A stretch of DNA of 64,000 bases from Paenibacillus flagellatus (GCF_003217775.1 NZ_QJVJ01000006.1:248001-312000), one strand, 5' to 3'; numbered from the stretch's first letter, positions 1 to 9,055 are shown. Numbers and translations are program-made. Notes: generated from the letters alone by a model not told the origin.

Positions 1-684
1 CATTTCATCGGCTTGCTCGTTGGCCGCCCACAAGGCGGTGCCGTACACGCCGTTGCCGGAAACCTGCTTGAGCGCGTCGCGCATCTCTTCGATCGTCCAT
101 GTCCGATCGTCCTTCGGAATCAAATGCTCCAAGCCTTTCGCTTTGAACAGGCCGACATTCAAGAAGAAGTATTCGGGATTGAGCGTTACGGGGATGCCGT
201 ACAGCTTGCCGTCGCGAGTAACCTTCTTCAGCATCTCCGGGTTGAAATCGCTTACCATATCTTCGATGAAGTCGCCGATCGGCTCGCTTTTTCCGCTCTC
301 CACGTATTTCATCAAGTTCCGGTCGATCGATTCCAGGACGACGTCCGGCGCATTGTTGCCGGCAACCGCGATTCCGATTTTGTTCTGGGATTGGTCGAAA
401 GGCACCGTTTGGAAATTGACCTTGATCGACGGATGCTGCGCTTCGAACTGCTTGATCTTCATTTTTTCCCATTCGCCGGCGCTGGGGGACGGGGCGCCTT
501 CGACGTTTTGGTAAATCGGGATCGACCAATATTCGATCGTATACGATTTCCCGGCAGACCCGTCGTTCGATTTTCCGGACGGGGTGCCGCCCCCCTCCCG
601 TTCTTGCCCCCCTCCGCCGCAACCGGTCAGCGCAAGCGAGCTTGCCAGCAAGAGCATAACTCCGTGTTTCCATGATTTTCGCAC
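1..684 (-). CDS. Sugar ABC transporter substrate-binding lipoprotein, 3' end cut by window
   Basis: Partial gene: 228 codons are visible and the C-terminal part lies beyond base 1. I chose a GTG start because AGGAGGGG sits five bases upstream; the next in-frame ATG has no such site. The N-terminus is a lipoprotein signal: a basic stretch, a hydrophobic core and LTGC, with Cys22 as the lipidated residue, then a Gly/Ser-rich linker. The mature part carries features of extracellular solute-binding proteins of family 1, such as an IEYWSIP strand and a VPVTLNPEYFF-like segment. It should sit outside the membrane and deliver a sugar to permeases encoded to the left. It follows the two-component system at 801-4165 on the same strand, so these genes probably form one operon whose sensor controls uptake. 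The substrate cannot be read from the sequence. Confidence 0.88.
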   Translation of the reverse strand, partial: MRKSWKHGVMLLLASSLALTGCGGGGQEREGGGTPSGKSNDGSAGKSYTIEYWSIPIYQNVEGAPSPSAGEWEKMKIKQFEAQHPSIKVNFQTVPFDQSQNKIGIAVAGNNAPDVVLESIDRNLMKYVESGKSEPIGDFIEDMVSDFNPEMLKKVTRDGKLYGIPVTLNPEYFFLNVGLFKAKGLEHLIPKDDRTWTIEEMRDALKQVSGNGVYGTALWAANEQADEM

Positions 685-800
685 CGAAACCCCTCCTGTA
701 TATCCATTTCTGGGCCGAAAACGCTTCCAAGCAATTCCGACAAGTCAACTGTACCGCTTTATGGAGCGCACCAGAATAGAGTCCTTTTCGATTTGGGTCG

Positions 801-2552
801 TTAATTTTCGATTTTGCCGATTACCGCCCGAACCGTCGTGCCTTCGCCTTCGGCGCTCGTATAGCGGAGCCCCCGGCTGTTCCCGTAGAACAGCTTGATG
901 CGCTGGTTGACGTTATAGATGCCGTAACTGCCGGCATAAGCGTCGCCGCCATCGGTCAGCGATCGATTGATGGCTGCCAATTTCCCGCTCTCGATGCCGT
1001 GGCCGTTATCGGTAATTTCGATGCAGATGCTGGAATCGTCCTCCCGGCTGACCACGACCTCGATGTATCCTCTGCGGTCCAATCCTTTGATGCCGTGCTG
1101 AATCGCATTTTCCACCAGCGGCTGCAGGATCAGCTTCAGCATTTGGCAGTCCAGCAGCTCCTCGTCGACCTCGACATAGGAATCGAATGCATGCTCCAGA
1201 AACATGCTCTGGATGTTCAAATAATGCTCGAGCAGCTGAAGCTCGTCCCGAATCGTGATCACGTCTTTTCCCCGGCTGAGCGCGATCCGGTAAAACTCGG
1301 CCAAATTCAGCGTCATCTCGGTGATCGGATGCACGGCCCGGCGTTCGGCCATCCCTTTGATAATTTCCAGCGAATTGTACAAAAAGTGCGGATTGATCTG
1401 CATTTGCATCGCATGGAGCTCCCATTCGGTCTTCTTCCGCTGCTCCTCCACGATTTTCGTCATTTGCTCGTTGATCCGGTTGATCATCGCGTTAAACCCG
1501 TGCGAGAGTCGGCCGATTTCGTCCCGCCTGAACAGCTCGGATCGGACCGTGTAATCGCCGTCCTGGACTCGTAGCATCAAATTTTTCAACGCGGTGATCG
1601 GCTTCGTAATCCATTTGGAGGTCACGACGGACAACAGCACGATGACGCCGATGCCGATCAGCGAAAGGCCGATCGCGAGCAGCTTTGTCTGAACGAGCTT
1701 CCGCCCGACCATCTGGTTCGGAATGACATGAACGATCCGCCATCCATGCTCGTCGTTCGTCATGTAATAATACCGGTTATCGCCGTCGTCGCTTTGACCG
1801 AAGCCCGACCGGGAAGCGGGCCGCAAATCGTAGAAGTCGCTCATCGGCTTGCCGATCATGTCCGCCCGGCTGCTGGACAGCACCGCCCCGTTCTCGTCCG
1901 CGACGAAGATCACCTGCAGCGGATCGGCGGGCAAGTCCGCGAACAGGCGGCTGATTTCCGTTTCGTCGAAAAAGAGCAGCAGGAGGCCGGCGTTTCGAAA
2001 GGTGTCCAAGTCGTTGATGGCCCGGGCGACGAGCAGCAGATGGCCTCCCCGGTAAGGAACCGCCTTTACCCATTTCGTCTTCCCCTCGCGGTTCAGCACG
2101 TCCGGCAGCCATGCCGCGTCGGCCGGTCTTCCGTCGTCGAGCGGCACCCATTCCTGGGTTTGCGCCCGGATGCGGAACTGCCGATCGTAGATTTGGATCG
2201 AATAAATTTCTTTTCTCGATTTGATGTCGTTGATCACGTTCATCGCGTTGTTGTACGTCGAGATGTCCACGTTATCGGGATCGGAAATGCGCAGCAGCGT
2301 TTGAATGTCGGCGTCGGCGTACAGCCGCACCGTATTCTCCTCCACGCCGGCCAGGACCGAGTCGAGCTTGCTGTCGATCAATTCGAGGGACAACCTCGTG
2401 TTGACCGTGAAATGGTCGGCGATCATCTGTTTGGAATTGGCGTAAAACACCCGCATGAGCAGCACGAGCGGGAGGATGGCGATCAGCAAAAACAAAATAA
2501 TCAACCGGGTGCGAAGGGGCCAATGGTTCGGATGGGCAAATGCGGACTTCAT
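801..2552 (-). CDS. YesM-type sensor histidine kinase
   Basis: 583-residue membrane sensor kinase of the LytS/YesM class. There is a membrane segment at about 17-37, an extracellular Cache-like sensor to about 285, a second membrane segment at about 290-312, a HAMP linker, then a His_kinase domain with the motif NPHFLYN (phospho-acceptor His389). The ATPase domain has an N box (VENAIQHG, Asn482) and G boxes (DNGHGI at 515-520, GSYGIYN near 541). It should autophosphorylate and pass phosphate to the AraC-type regulator encoded just upstream. Its ATG overlaps the regulator's TGA by four bases (ATGA), which suggests translational coupling. In this family the signal is usually a sugar or oligosaccharide detected with a binding protein, and one is encoded next downstream. 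The ligand is unknown. Confidence 0.95.
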   Translation of the reverse strand: MKSAFAHPNHWPLRTRLIILFLLIAILPLVLLMRVFYANSKQMIADHFTVNTRLSLELIDSKLDSVLAGVEENTVRLYADADIQTLLRISDPDNVDISTYNNAMNVINDIKSRKEIYSIQIYDRQFRIRAQTQEWVPLDDGRPADAAWLPDVLNREGKTKWVKAVPYRGGHLLLVARAINDLDTFRNAGLLLLFFDETEISRLFADLPADPLQVIFVADENGAVLSSSRADMIGKPMSDFYDLRPASRSGFGQSDDGDNRYYYMTNDEHGWRIVHVIPNQMVGRKLVQTKLLAIGLSLIGIGVIVLLSVVTSKWITKPITALKNLMLRVQDGDYTVRSELFRRDEIGRLSHGFNAMINRINEQMTKIVEEQRKKTEWELHAMQMQINPHFLYNSLEIIKGMAERRAVHPITEMTLNLAEFYRIALSRGKDVITIRDELQLLEHYLNIQSMFLEHAFDSYVEVDEELLDCQMLKLILQPLVENAIQHGIKGLDRRGYIEVVVSREDDSSICIEITDNGHGIESGKLAAINRSLTDGGDAYAGSYGIYNVNQRIKLFYGNSRGLRYTSAEGEGTTVRAVIGKIEN

Positions 2553-4165
2553 GGCCGGCCACTCTCCCGATTCGAATGCTTCCGCTTGTATTCGGTGGGC
2601 GAAAGGCCGTATATCGCCTTAAAGCTTTGGCTGAAGTAATGCGGGTCTTTGAAGCCGACCTCGAAGGCGACCTCGAACACCCGGAGATCGGACGATTCCA
2701 GCAGCTCCTTCGCCTTGCCGACCCTTACCCGGTTCAAATAATCGCTGAAGCTTTCGTTCGTCAGCTGCTTGAACAGATGGCTGAAGTAGGTGTAGCTCGT
2801 GTGGAATTGCTCCGAGACGAGCCGAAGCGTAAGCTCGCTGTTCCGGTAATGGGATTCGATATATTCCTTGGCCTTGAGTATCGTTTTGGCGTTTTTATGG
2901 CTTTTTTTGCCGTTGAAAAAAGCGGCGATCGTCGCGGACACCGTTTCGATGGCGCGCTGAACGTCGGCAATGCTTCGTTTGCCGAGCAGATCGGAATACG
3001 GGTTGCAGCCGTCCGGGAACACTTCCTCCTGCCGGTATCCGAGCTCGTGAACGACGCCGAGGAACGAAGACGTGATCCGGATGGCCACTGTAATGACATA
3101 TTCGTAACCGAGTGCCGGCTGCTCCCGGATCCGCTCGAAAAGGTCGGCCAGCGCCGCCGACAGCAGCTCGGTATTCCCCTGCTTGAGTGACAAAGCCAAT
3201 TGCTCGTACGGGACCGGGATATCCGGCGCCCCCTCCCGCTTCACTTGGACGTCGGAGATATGCAGCATGCAGCTGCCGTCTTGAAAGAAACGGTGCCGCA
3301 GCGCCTCCCGGGCTTCCTTGAAGCAATCGGGCAAACGGGCGATCTCGTTCGTCCGGCGGCTTACGCCGATCGTCACGCGCACGTCCAGCACGTCGGACAA
3401 CGCGTTCATGATGCGCGTACACGTATCGGAAATCGCTCCCCGATCGGTCCGATCTCCGGTCACGAGTAGCGCCAGCTGCTCTTCATACGTGACGTACAGG
3501 ATCGCGTCCGGATCATCGCCGATCACCTTCCGGGCAAGATCGCATACCGTATATTTCAGCATTTGCCGTTCTTCCTCCGGTCGTCCCGCTTCCTGCAGCT
3601 GTTCGACGTCGATCAGGACGAGCGCGTACGCGTCGCTGCACAAGTCGATGCCGAAAAAAGCGGATTTTTCATCCAGAACGTCGGCATGGATGGAGGTCCG
3701 GATCACTTGGTTTAAAAATTGCTCCCGAAGCGCGTCGAAATGTTCGGCGATCTGCTTCTTCATCCGGTTGCCGATCTCTTCCCGGTACTGCTCCCGCCAT
3801 ATTTTGTTTTTGACCTTCTCGACCATTTCGTCCAGCTCTTCGCTTCGGATCGGCTTCAGCAAGTAGCACTCGGCATCGAACAGCAGCGCTTTCCGCGCAT
3901 ATTCGAATTCCTTGATCCCGCTCAAAAAAAGGATGTTCGGCTTGTAGGGACGATCTATGATCGTCTCCGCGACTTGAATCCCGTTCATTCTCGGCATATG
4001 TACGTCCAGGATGACCATATCGGGGCGCAGCTCCTCGATTTTGGCCAACGCTTCGATGCCGTCCCCCGCTTCTCCCACAATCTCGATGCCGTGCTTGCGC
4101 CAATCGATGGCCGAACTCAAATTTTGGCGAATAAGCGGCTCGTCGTCGACCAAGAGCAGTTTCAA
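2549..4165 (-). CDS. YesN-type response regulator with AraC DNA-binding domain
   Basis: 538-residue cytoplasmic response regulator. Residues 1-120 are a receiver domain: the acidic pair is in LLVDDEP and the phospho-acceptor Asp54 is in VILDVHMP. A central linker region follows, and the last 100 or so residues form the paired helix-turn-helix of AraC regulators (SYTYFSHLFKQ and DPHYFSQSFK, ending GLSPTEYK). I chose a TTG start because GGGAGGG lies seven bases upstream and the receiver fold begins immediately; a longer in-frame ATG at 4264 would add 33 residues unlike a receiver. It is the first gene of an operon with the kinase and binding protein, and very likely activates that operon and linked transporter genes when phosphorylated. 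Confidence 0.94.
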   Translation of the reverse strand: MKLLLVDDEPLIRQNLSSAIDWRKHGIEIVGEAGDGIEALAKIEELRPDMVILDVHMPRMNGIQVAETIIDRPYKPNILFLSGIKEFEYARKALLFDAECYLLKPIRSEELDEMVEKVKNKIWREQYREEIGNRMKKQIAEHFDALREQFLNQVIRTSIHADVLDEKSAFFGIDLCSDAYALVLIDVEQLQEAGRPEEERQMLKYTVCDLARKVIGDDPDAILYVTYEEQLALLVTGDRTDRGAISDTCTRIMNALSDVLDVRVTIGVSRRTNEIARLPDCFKEAREALRHRFFQDGSCMLHISDVQVKREGAPDIPVPYEQLALSLKQGNTELLSAALADLFERIREQPALGYEYVITVAIRITSSFLGVVHELGYRQEEVFPDGCNPYSDLLGKRSIADVQRAIETVSATIAAFFNGKKSHKNAKTILKAKEYIESHYRNSELTLRLVSEQFHTSYTYFSHLFKQLTNESFSDYLNRVRVGKAKELLESSDLRVFEVAFEVGFKDPHYFSQSFKAIYGLSPTEYKRKHSNRESGRP

Positions 4166-4282
4166 ATCGGATCCCTCCCGCGTCCGCGATGATCGATAGC
4201 AAATCGGCGATCGCCTCCGGTCCGTTCCGGAAAGCGATCGCCGCTCGACGTCCAATCGTTGCACGACGTTCGTACAACATTC

Positions 4283-4299
4283 GTATCACATTATGATAC
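4283..4299. promoter_or_regulatory. Inverted repeat in the leader of the response-regulator gene
   Basis: GTATCA and TGATAC flank a 5-base centre (CATTA). It lies just downstream of the predicted -10 box, where a repressor or activator could act. It could also be a weak hairpin. Confidence 0.35.
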
Positions 4300-4314
4300 A
4301 TTGTATCCATTTTC

Positions 4315-4344
4315 ATTATATCCCATCATAAAGGAGCCTGTAAA
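4315..4344 (-). promoter_or_regulatory. Predicted sigma-A promoter of the two-component/binding-protein operon
   Basis: On the minus strand TTTACA and TATAAT are separated by 18 bases. Transcription would start near 4308, leaving a leader of about 140 bases before the TTG start. The stretch 4166-4491 holds no convincing gene, only this promoter, the inverted repeat and the hairpin at 4378-4421. Confidence 0.6.
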
Positions 4345-4377
4345 CGGCGAGCCGCCAAAGCCGAGGAGAAACGACCG

Positions 4378-4421
4378 AAGCCCTTCGGCAGAAAGCGCGA
4401 GGCTTCCGTCCCGAAGGGCTT
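4378..4421 (-). terminator. Hairpin downstream of the 66-residue gene
   Basis: An 11-base perfect stem (AAGCCCTTCGG with its complement) encloses a 22-base loop. It lies after the stop of the gene at 4492-4692. The U tract is poor, so it may be only a weak terminator. Confidence 0.4.
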
Positions 4422-4491
4422 ATTCGATGCCGAGCGTTACACGCGTCCCGCATCGGCAAAGATGTTCCTATCATCCAAACTCGCGGGGAGC

Positions 4492-4692
4492 TTAGCCGGT
4501 ATGCGCGTCGGCGGCGGCCCACTTCTCCATGACCGATTTCCACTGCTCTTCGCGGCTGAATCGGGGCTTCAGCCGGATGTACCGGAGCTGAAGGCCGATG
4601 CAGACGTGCTTGAGACGGGAAAAGTGGCGCAGCGCCTCCATCCGGCTCATCGGCTCTCCGTATCGCTTGCCGTTATACCATAACACCCACAT
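4492..4692 (-). CDS. Small hypothetical protein, 66 residues
   Basis: I do not recognise a family. The reading frame gives a basic, soluble protein starting MWVLWYNGKRYG with no membrane segment. AAGGAG stands ten bases before the ATG, and the length and composition look like a real small gene rather than an antisense frame. It stands alone between the two-component operon and a long non-coding stretch, with a hairpin after it. No function can be inferred. Confidence 0.5.
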   Translation of the reverse strand: MWVLWYNGKRYGEPMSRMEALRHFSRLKHVCIGLQLRYIRLKPRFSREEQWKSVMEKWAAADAHTG

Positions 4693-5433
4693 GGGATCGT
4701 CACTCCTTTTTAGACTCGTCGAGGTCGTCCGTCCTTTTCTCTCTTTACTGTAAAGGATAAGCCCCTTTCATTTCCATATGACGCGGTCATGAAAACCGTG
4801 TCCGAGCTGTCATCATTTTCGCCTAAGTGCATGCATCGAATTGCACGGACGCCTAAGCCCGGAGTCACGCCATTGACTTCCAGATCGAAATGTTGTAAAA
4901 TTATAGGATGTGTTATTTGAATTCGCTTCACATAGTTCCAACGATTGATATCAATACCTGATTCACACTGGCACGATCAAGGAGTCGTAAGGATGGAAGA
5001 GAGGCAGGGCTTTCATTGTTTTAGGTTTTCATAGGGATATAGGTTAGCCGAATTACGCAATAACACGACATCTCGGATCCCGACGGGCCAGGCGCTTTCT
5101 CGCGCTCTCGCCCGCCGCGGTCCCGAACGTATACGTTTGCGAGGCGCCGCCTTCCGGTCATATCGACCGCCGGGCGGCGTCTTCGTGTCTGCGGAGCTTT
5201 CTCTCCCCCTGCTCGTCCCTTCTTCCTTTACCCGATAACGTTCTTACCGAAACGGGTAACGAAAAAAATCCTCGCCGGCACCTCGAGCCGGCAAGGATCG
5301 GAAAGGCTTCTCCGCTTTGTTCCCCCGTTTCAATACCCATTTTGGCGAAAAAGGGAGTTTGTCAGGTTAATCGTCCAATCCCGAGGACTTTGTCCTACGT
5401 ACAATACACCATCTCAACAGGGAGGTGTTATTG
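4693..5433. other. 740-base stretch without a convincing gene
   Basis: The stretch contains a strong minus-strand terminator at 5262-5298 and a 13-base palindrome (AGGAC-TTT-GTCCT) at 5384-5396 upstream of the collagen-like gene. A minus-strand frame at 4710-4931 (73 codons, GTG start, no clear SD) and a 13-codon plus-strand frame at 4993-5034 behind AAGGAG are possible but unsupported. I see no tRNA and no repeat array. Confidence 0.4.
5262..5298 (-). terminator. Orphan Rho-independent terminator
   Basis: A 12-base stem (one mismatch) with a 7-base loop is followed on the minus strand by seven T. The next gene to the right is on the plus strand, so no annotated minus-strand gene feeds it. 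It may end a short antisense or intergenic RNA. Confidence 0.65.
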
Positions 5434-6180
5434 ATGGATTGTTTGATCAAGAAGAAGGGAAAGCGCCACTGCTTCAAAAAGACGGTGACGGTTTGCCCGA
5501 GCAAGCGGAAAGCGAAGAAGTGCGTCATTAAGAAGGTGAAAAAGGTCGTACGGGTTACGTGCCCCCGGCCGAAGGTGAACGTCACTCCGGTACCGGGACC
5601 TCAAGGACCGCAAGGGCCTCAAGGGCCGCAAGGACCGCAAGGACCGCAAGGACCGGCCGGACTTACGGGGCCGCAAGGGCCTCAAGGCGTACAAGGACCG
5701 CAAGGACCGCAAGGGCCTGCAGGCGGCATTTCGAATTTCGCGTTCCTGTGCAGCACGGTGAACCAGACCGTTGCGGCCGCACCAGCACCCGGTGCCCAAG
5801 GCGGAGCCGTCACGTTCAACAACTCCGTCATCAGCGCAACGGCCGTGACGTTCTCGCCGCCGAGCAGCCTCATCATCAACGAGACCGGCTTCTACAAAAT
5901 TACGTGGGAAGTGTTCCCGACGGCGGGCAACAGCGCGTTCGGCCTGTTCGCGGATCCGGACGGCGCGGGTCCCGCACCGGCCGCTCTCGTCCCGTGCAGC
6001 AACTACGGCGCGGGTGCAGGCAACCAGCCTTATCCGGGCCAAGTGGTCGCCCGATTGACGGCCGGCACCGTCCTGACGCTGAATCGGATCGACAACACGG
6101 GTGCCCAAACGCTTCAAGCGAGCATCGGCGGCGGCACGCCGACGGTCAGCGCGTCGCTCTCCATCGAGAAGCTGCAATAA
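5434..6180 (+). CDS. Collagen-like repeat protein with BclA-type C-terminal domain
   Basis: 248 residues. The first 60 residues are very rich in Lys and Cys, with pairs such as KKCV and VTCP. Residues about 60-105 are 14 Gly-X-Y triplets, mostly Gly-Pro-Gln. The rest is a Gly/Ala/Asn-rich beta domain resembling the trimerising C-terminal head of Bacillus exosporium proteins such as BclA. The start is the ATG behind GGGAGGTG; a GTG nine bases upstream overlaps that site and is less likely. In this group such proteins form hair-like filaments on the spore surface. It lacks an obvious secretion signal, consistent with assembly inside the mother cell. It is a single-gene unit with its own terminator. 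Surface location is inference from the family. Confidence 0.85.
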   Translation: MDCLIKKKGKRHCFKKTVTVCPSKRKAKKCVIKKVKKVVRVTCPRPKVNVTPVPGPQGPQGPQGPQGPQGPQGPAGLTGPQGPQGVQGPQGPQGPAGGISNFAFLCSTVNQTVAAAPAPGAQGGAVTFNNSVISATAVTFSPPSSLIINETGFYKITWEVFPTAGNSAFGLFADPDGAGPAPAALVPCSNYGAGAGNQPYPGQVVARLTAGTVLTLNRIDNTGAQTLQASIGGGTPTVSASLSIEKLQ

Positions 6181-6192
6181 TGGAGTATCGAG

Positions 6193-6227
6193 GACCCGAA
6201 AGCTCTCCGAGCTTCGGGTCTTTTTTT
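6193..6227 (+). terminator. Rho-independent terminator of the collagen-like gene
   Basis: GACCCGAA and AGCT pair with AGCTTCGGGTC (one bulged A), followed by seven T. Confidence 0.9.
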
Positions 6228-6414
6228 CGTTTGCCGGACATATAACCATCGTATTCCGCTTCTGCCGATTTGGTTCGGGTAGATTTTAACCGCAGTCGAT
6301 CCGACATTTCGAAGAATAACGCGAAAAACGAAGCGTACACCTTCCCCAACCCGATGTAAACGTTTCCCCGGGCTTTTTTTCAACATAGCCTTTGGAATCG
6401 GACCTACGGTACGT

Positions 6415-6443
6415 TTTACAAACGGCCGTTCTAGGCGTATTAT
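6415..6443 (+). promoter_or_regulatory. Promoter of the riboswitch-kimA transcript
   Basis: TTTACA and TATTAT are separated by 17 bases, placing the start near 6450, about 25 bases before the aptamer. A near-consensus cre-like sequence (one mismatch) lies upstream at 6355-6369; its relevance is unclear. Confidence 0.65.
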
Positions 6444-6472
6444 TCAATTCAGTTATCGAATCGCATACGCTT

Positions 6473-6657
6473 TTCAATTCGTATTCGCTGAATTTCCCGA
6501 GCAGGGGAAACGGGGGAACCAACGAGGACGGATGCCTGCCCGCATGCATCATCGTCTTCAGGGGTGAATCCTTGCGAGTGAACCGGTCGGTTCACCGTAA
6601 GGTAGGGCGACTCTCACCGCCCGAATCCGGCAGCTAACCTCGTAAGCGTTGATTGAG
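6473..6657 (+). promoter_or_regulatory. c-di-AMP riboswitch (ydaO-yuaA family)
   Basis: The conserved blocks of this aptamer appear in order: CGGGGGAACC at 6511-6520, GGGGTGAATCC at 6561-6571, and CCGAATCCGGCAGCTAACCTC from 6621. An outer helix can form between TCAAT/CGCT on the left (about 6473-6489) and AGCG/ATTGA on the right. Variable hairpins fill the middle, including ACCGGTCGGT near 6592. This class binds cyclic di-AMP and usually turns genes off by forming a downstream terminator. That terminator is present at 6681-6707, and KimA, a classical target of this riboswitch, is downstream. High c-di-AMP, which signals high potassium, should therefore stop KimA synthesis. Confidence 0.95.
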
Positions 6658-6680
6658 GGAGGGTTGAACTTGTGATTTTA

Positions 6681-6707
6681 AACACAGGTTTCGAACCTGT
6701 GTTTTTT
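6681..6707 (+). terminator. Expression-platform terminator of the c-di-AMP riboswitch
   Basis: A 10-base perfect stem (AACACAGGTT with its complement) and a 3-base loop are followed by a T tract. It starts 23 bases after the aptamer's closing helix and precedes the coding region, as expected for a ligand-controlled terminator. Confidence 0.92.
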
Positions 6708-6746
6708 GTTTGCCAAAAACGATCGAGGATAGGGGAACATCCGGAT

Positions 6747-7091
6747 ATGATTCATTTTTTTCAACTTTCGGCCGAAGGCTGCCGCGCGTATGTCGCATTC
6801 GATTCGGACCGGCGCATCGCCCACCTTCTGGAATCGGAGGAGTCCGATATCGCTTTGGCGGAAGCCGCGCCCACGGTTATGGAATCGGCTCGGGAACGAA
6901 TCGCCCGATTTTGCCCGATTGCGACGCCGACCGTCCGATGGCTGGTCTACGACCGAAAAGGCTGCGTTTTCGAATGCCGGGAGCGCGAACGTTCGCCGTT
7001 GGAGCTGGCCGATCGGGACCTTTACGCGCCATTCGTCAAGAAATTGAAGCTGCGTCGGGCCTCGTTGGATCTTGAAGTCGGCAGTTCTTGA
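6747..7091 (+). CDS. Hypothetical protein between riboswitch and kimA, 114 residues
   Basis: No family recognised. The frame opens inside the terminator region, but the likely start is the ATG at 6747, which follows AGGGG by about a dozen bases and lies beyond the terminator. The product is an acidic alpha/beta protein starting MIHFFQLS, with no membrane segment and no cysteine cluster. Its position on the c-di-AMP-controlled transcript, 96 bases before kimA, suggests a link to potassium or osmotic homeostasis if it is expressed. The start and the coding nature are moderately certain; the function is unknown. Confidence 0.5.
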   Translation: MIHFFQLSAEGCRAYVAFDSDRRIAHLLESEESDIALAEAAPTVMESARERIARFCPIATPTVRWLVYDRKGCVFECRERERSPLELADRDLYAPFVKKLKLRRASLDLEVGSS

Positions 7092-7187
7092 ACGCCGGAT
7101 GGGCGGGTACATGGGAGCTTGCATGGGAATGGGAGCGTTGCGGGCATATTGAGTAGAGGACAAAATCGAAACGAGTGGTGACCGCAT

Positions 7188-9014
7188 ATGCCATCTTCCA
7201 TAAAACGTTTTTTGATCGGACGCCCTCTGAAATCGAACGAGTTGGGGGAGCAGAAGCTCAATAAGACGAAAGCGTTGGCAATTTTGTCTTCGGACGCTTT
7301 ATCATCGGTCGCCTATGGGCCCGAGCAAATCCTGCTCGTTCTGGTTACCGTCGGCGCGGCCGCCTTCTGGTACTCCCTCCCGATCGCGATCGGGGTATTG
7401 GTTTTATTGACGGCCTTGATCTTGTCTTACCGGCAAATTATATTCGCTTACCCTCACGGCGGGGGCGCTTATGTCGTCTCCAAGGAAAATCTCGGCATCT
7501 TCCCCGGACTGGTCGCCGGCGGCTCGCTGCTGGTGGATTATATTTTGACCGTAGCCGTCAGCGTGTCCGCCGGCACCGATGCGATAACGTCGGCCTTTCC
7601 CGGCCTCCATGCCCATAACGTGGCGATCGCCGTCATTTTCGTGGTACTGATTACGACCTTGAACCTGCGCGGCGTAACCGAATCCGCCTCCATCCTCGCC
7701 TATCCGGTTTACTTGTTCGTTCTGGCATTGTTCCTGTTGATCGGGGTCGGCCTTTACCGGATAGCGGCGGGCGACGTATCGCCCGCCTTGCATACGCCGG
7801 TCGGAACGCCGGTGGCCGGCATCGGCTTGTTTTTGCTGCTGAGGGCATTCGCCTCGGGAAGCTCCGCCTTGACCGGGGTGGAAGCGATATCCAACGCGAT
7901 TCCGAATTTTAAGGAGCCTGCGCCGAGCAATGCGGCCAAGACACTGATCGCCATGGGCGCCTTACTCGCGCTGCTGTTTTCGGGCATCGTCTACTTGGCT
8001 TATTATTACGGCATCGCGCCCAGGGAAGAAGTCACGGTCGTCTCGCAAATCGCGGAGCAAACGTTCGGTCGCGGGTTTATGTATTTCTTTATTCAAGGCA
8101 CGACGGCGTTGATCTTGATCCTCGCGGCGAACACCGGGTATTCCGCTTTCCCGCTTCTTGCCGTCAATCTTGCCAAAGACAAGTTTATTCCGAGGATGTT
8201 CACCATTCGGGGAGACCGGTTGGGCTATTCGAACGGAATTCTAATACTCGGCCTCTTGTCCATCGCCTTGATCCTTCCGTTTAAAGGACGGACGGAACAC
8301 CTGATTCCGCTCTATGCGGTCGGGGTTTTCATTCCGTTCACGCTGTCCCAGACGGGGATGATGGTGAAATGGATTCGCGAAAAACCGGAAGGCTGGATCG
8401 CCAAGCTGATCGTCAACACCGCCGGAGCCGTGATCAGCTTCACGGTCACGATCATGTTCTTTTTGACCAAGTTCGGCCAAGTTTGGACGGTTCTCGTCTT
8501 TTTGCCCGTTATTCTGTATATGTTTCACCGGATACGGAAGCATTACCGGGCGGTCGGCGAACAGTTGAGGCTAACCCCTTCCGAGCCCGCCGTGCCGATC
8601 GAAGGCAATGTCATCCTCGTGCCGGTGGCGGGGCTTACCCGGGTTGTAGAAAATTCGTTGAACTACGCCAAATCGCTCGGCGCATACCAAGTGATCGCCG
8701 TGCACGTCTCGTTCGAGCGCGAGGAAAACGAACAGTTCGAACAGGAATGGAAGCGATGGCAGCCGGACGTCCGACTCGTTTCGCTGTATTCCCCTTATCG
8801 AAGCATCATCCAGCCGCTGACGAAATTGATCGATACCGTTCAGCATAAGGCGAGCGAATCGAACTATCAGGTAACGGTCGTCATTCCGCAGTTCATCCCC
8901 AAGAAAGGGTGGCACAACGTGCTGCATAATCAGTCGAGCTTGCTGATCCGCGCCCACTTGTTGTACCGGAGAAACGTCATCGTCACGACGGTTCCTTATC
9001 ATTTGAAGAAGTAA
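7188..9014 (+). CDS. kimA: High-affinity potassium importer KimA
   Basis: 608-residue membrane protein matching the KimA (YdaO) branch of the amino-acid/polyamine/organocation superfamily. About twelve membrane segments span residues 30-440, followed by a cytoplasmic C-terminal domain of about 170 residues that ends HLKK. Family marks include LSSDALSSVAYGPEQ at 34-48, the HGGGAYVV segment and GTDAITSAFP. KimA is a proton-coupled potassium importer whose gene in Bacillus subtilis is repressed by the c-di-AMP riboswitch; the same riboswitch type is upstream here. The cytoplasmic domain is the part through which c-di-AMP also inhibits the protein in the known homologue. The start follows a modest SD (GAGTGGTGA). 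Confidence 0.95.
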   Translation: MPSSIKRFLIGRPLKSNELGEQKLNKTKALAILSSDALSSVAYGPEQILLVLVTVGAAAFWYSLPIAIGVLVLLTALILSYRQIIFAYPHGGGAYVVSKENLGIFPGLVAGGSLLVDYILTVAVSVSAGTDAITSAFPGLHAHNVAIAVIFVVLITTLNLRGVTESASILAYPVYLFVLALFLLIGVGLYRIAAGDVSPALHTPVGTPVAGIGLFLLLRAFASGSSALTGVEAISNAIPNFKEPAPSNAAKTLIAMGALLALLFSGIVYLAYYYGIAPREEVTVVSQIAEQTFGRGFMYFFIQGTTALILILAANTGYSAFPLLAVNLAKDKFIPRMFTIRGDRLGYSNGILILGLLSIALILPFKGRTEHLIPLYAVGVFIPFTLSQTGMMVKWIREKPEGWIAKLIVNTAGAVISFTVTIMFFLTKFGQVWTVLVFLPVILYMFHRIRKHYRAVGEQLRLTPSEPAVPIEGNVILVPVAGLTRVVENSLNYAKSLGAYQVIAVHVSFEREENEQFEQEWKRWQPDVRLVSLYSPYRSIIQPLTKLIDTVQHKASESNYQVTVVIPQFIPKKGWHNVLHNQSSLLIRAHLLYRRNVIVTTVPYHLKK

Positions 9015-9020
9015 CCCGCG

Positions 9021-9055
9021 AAAGAGGTACACCCGTGTGGGCATGTGCCTCTTTT
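9021..9055 (+). terminator. Terminator after kimA
   Basis: AAAGAGG pairs with CCTCTTT around an imperfect inner helix, and a short T tract follows. Confidence 0.65.

Noticed and set aside
4710-4931. 73-codon minus-strand frame just before the 66-residue gene
   Set aside because: GTG start with no convincing SD and no recognisable pattern; could be real but not supported.
6355-6369. cre site upstream of the kimA riboswitch
   Set aside because: One mismatch to consensus and no metabolic reason; kept only as a remark.
6672-6746. Earlier start for the 114-residue protein
   Set aside because: It would place the start within the riboswitch terminator hairpin region.
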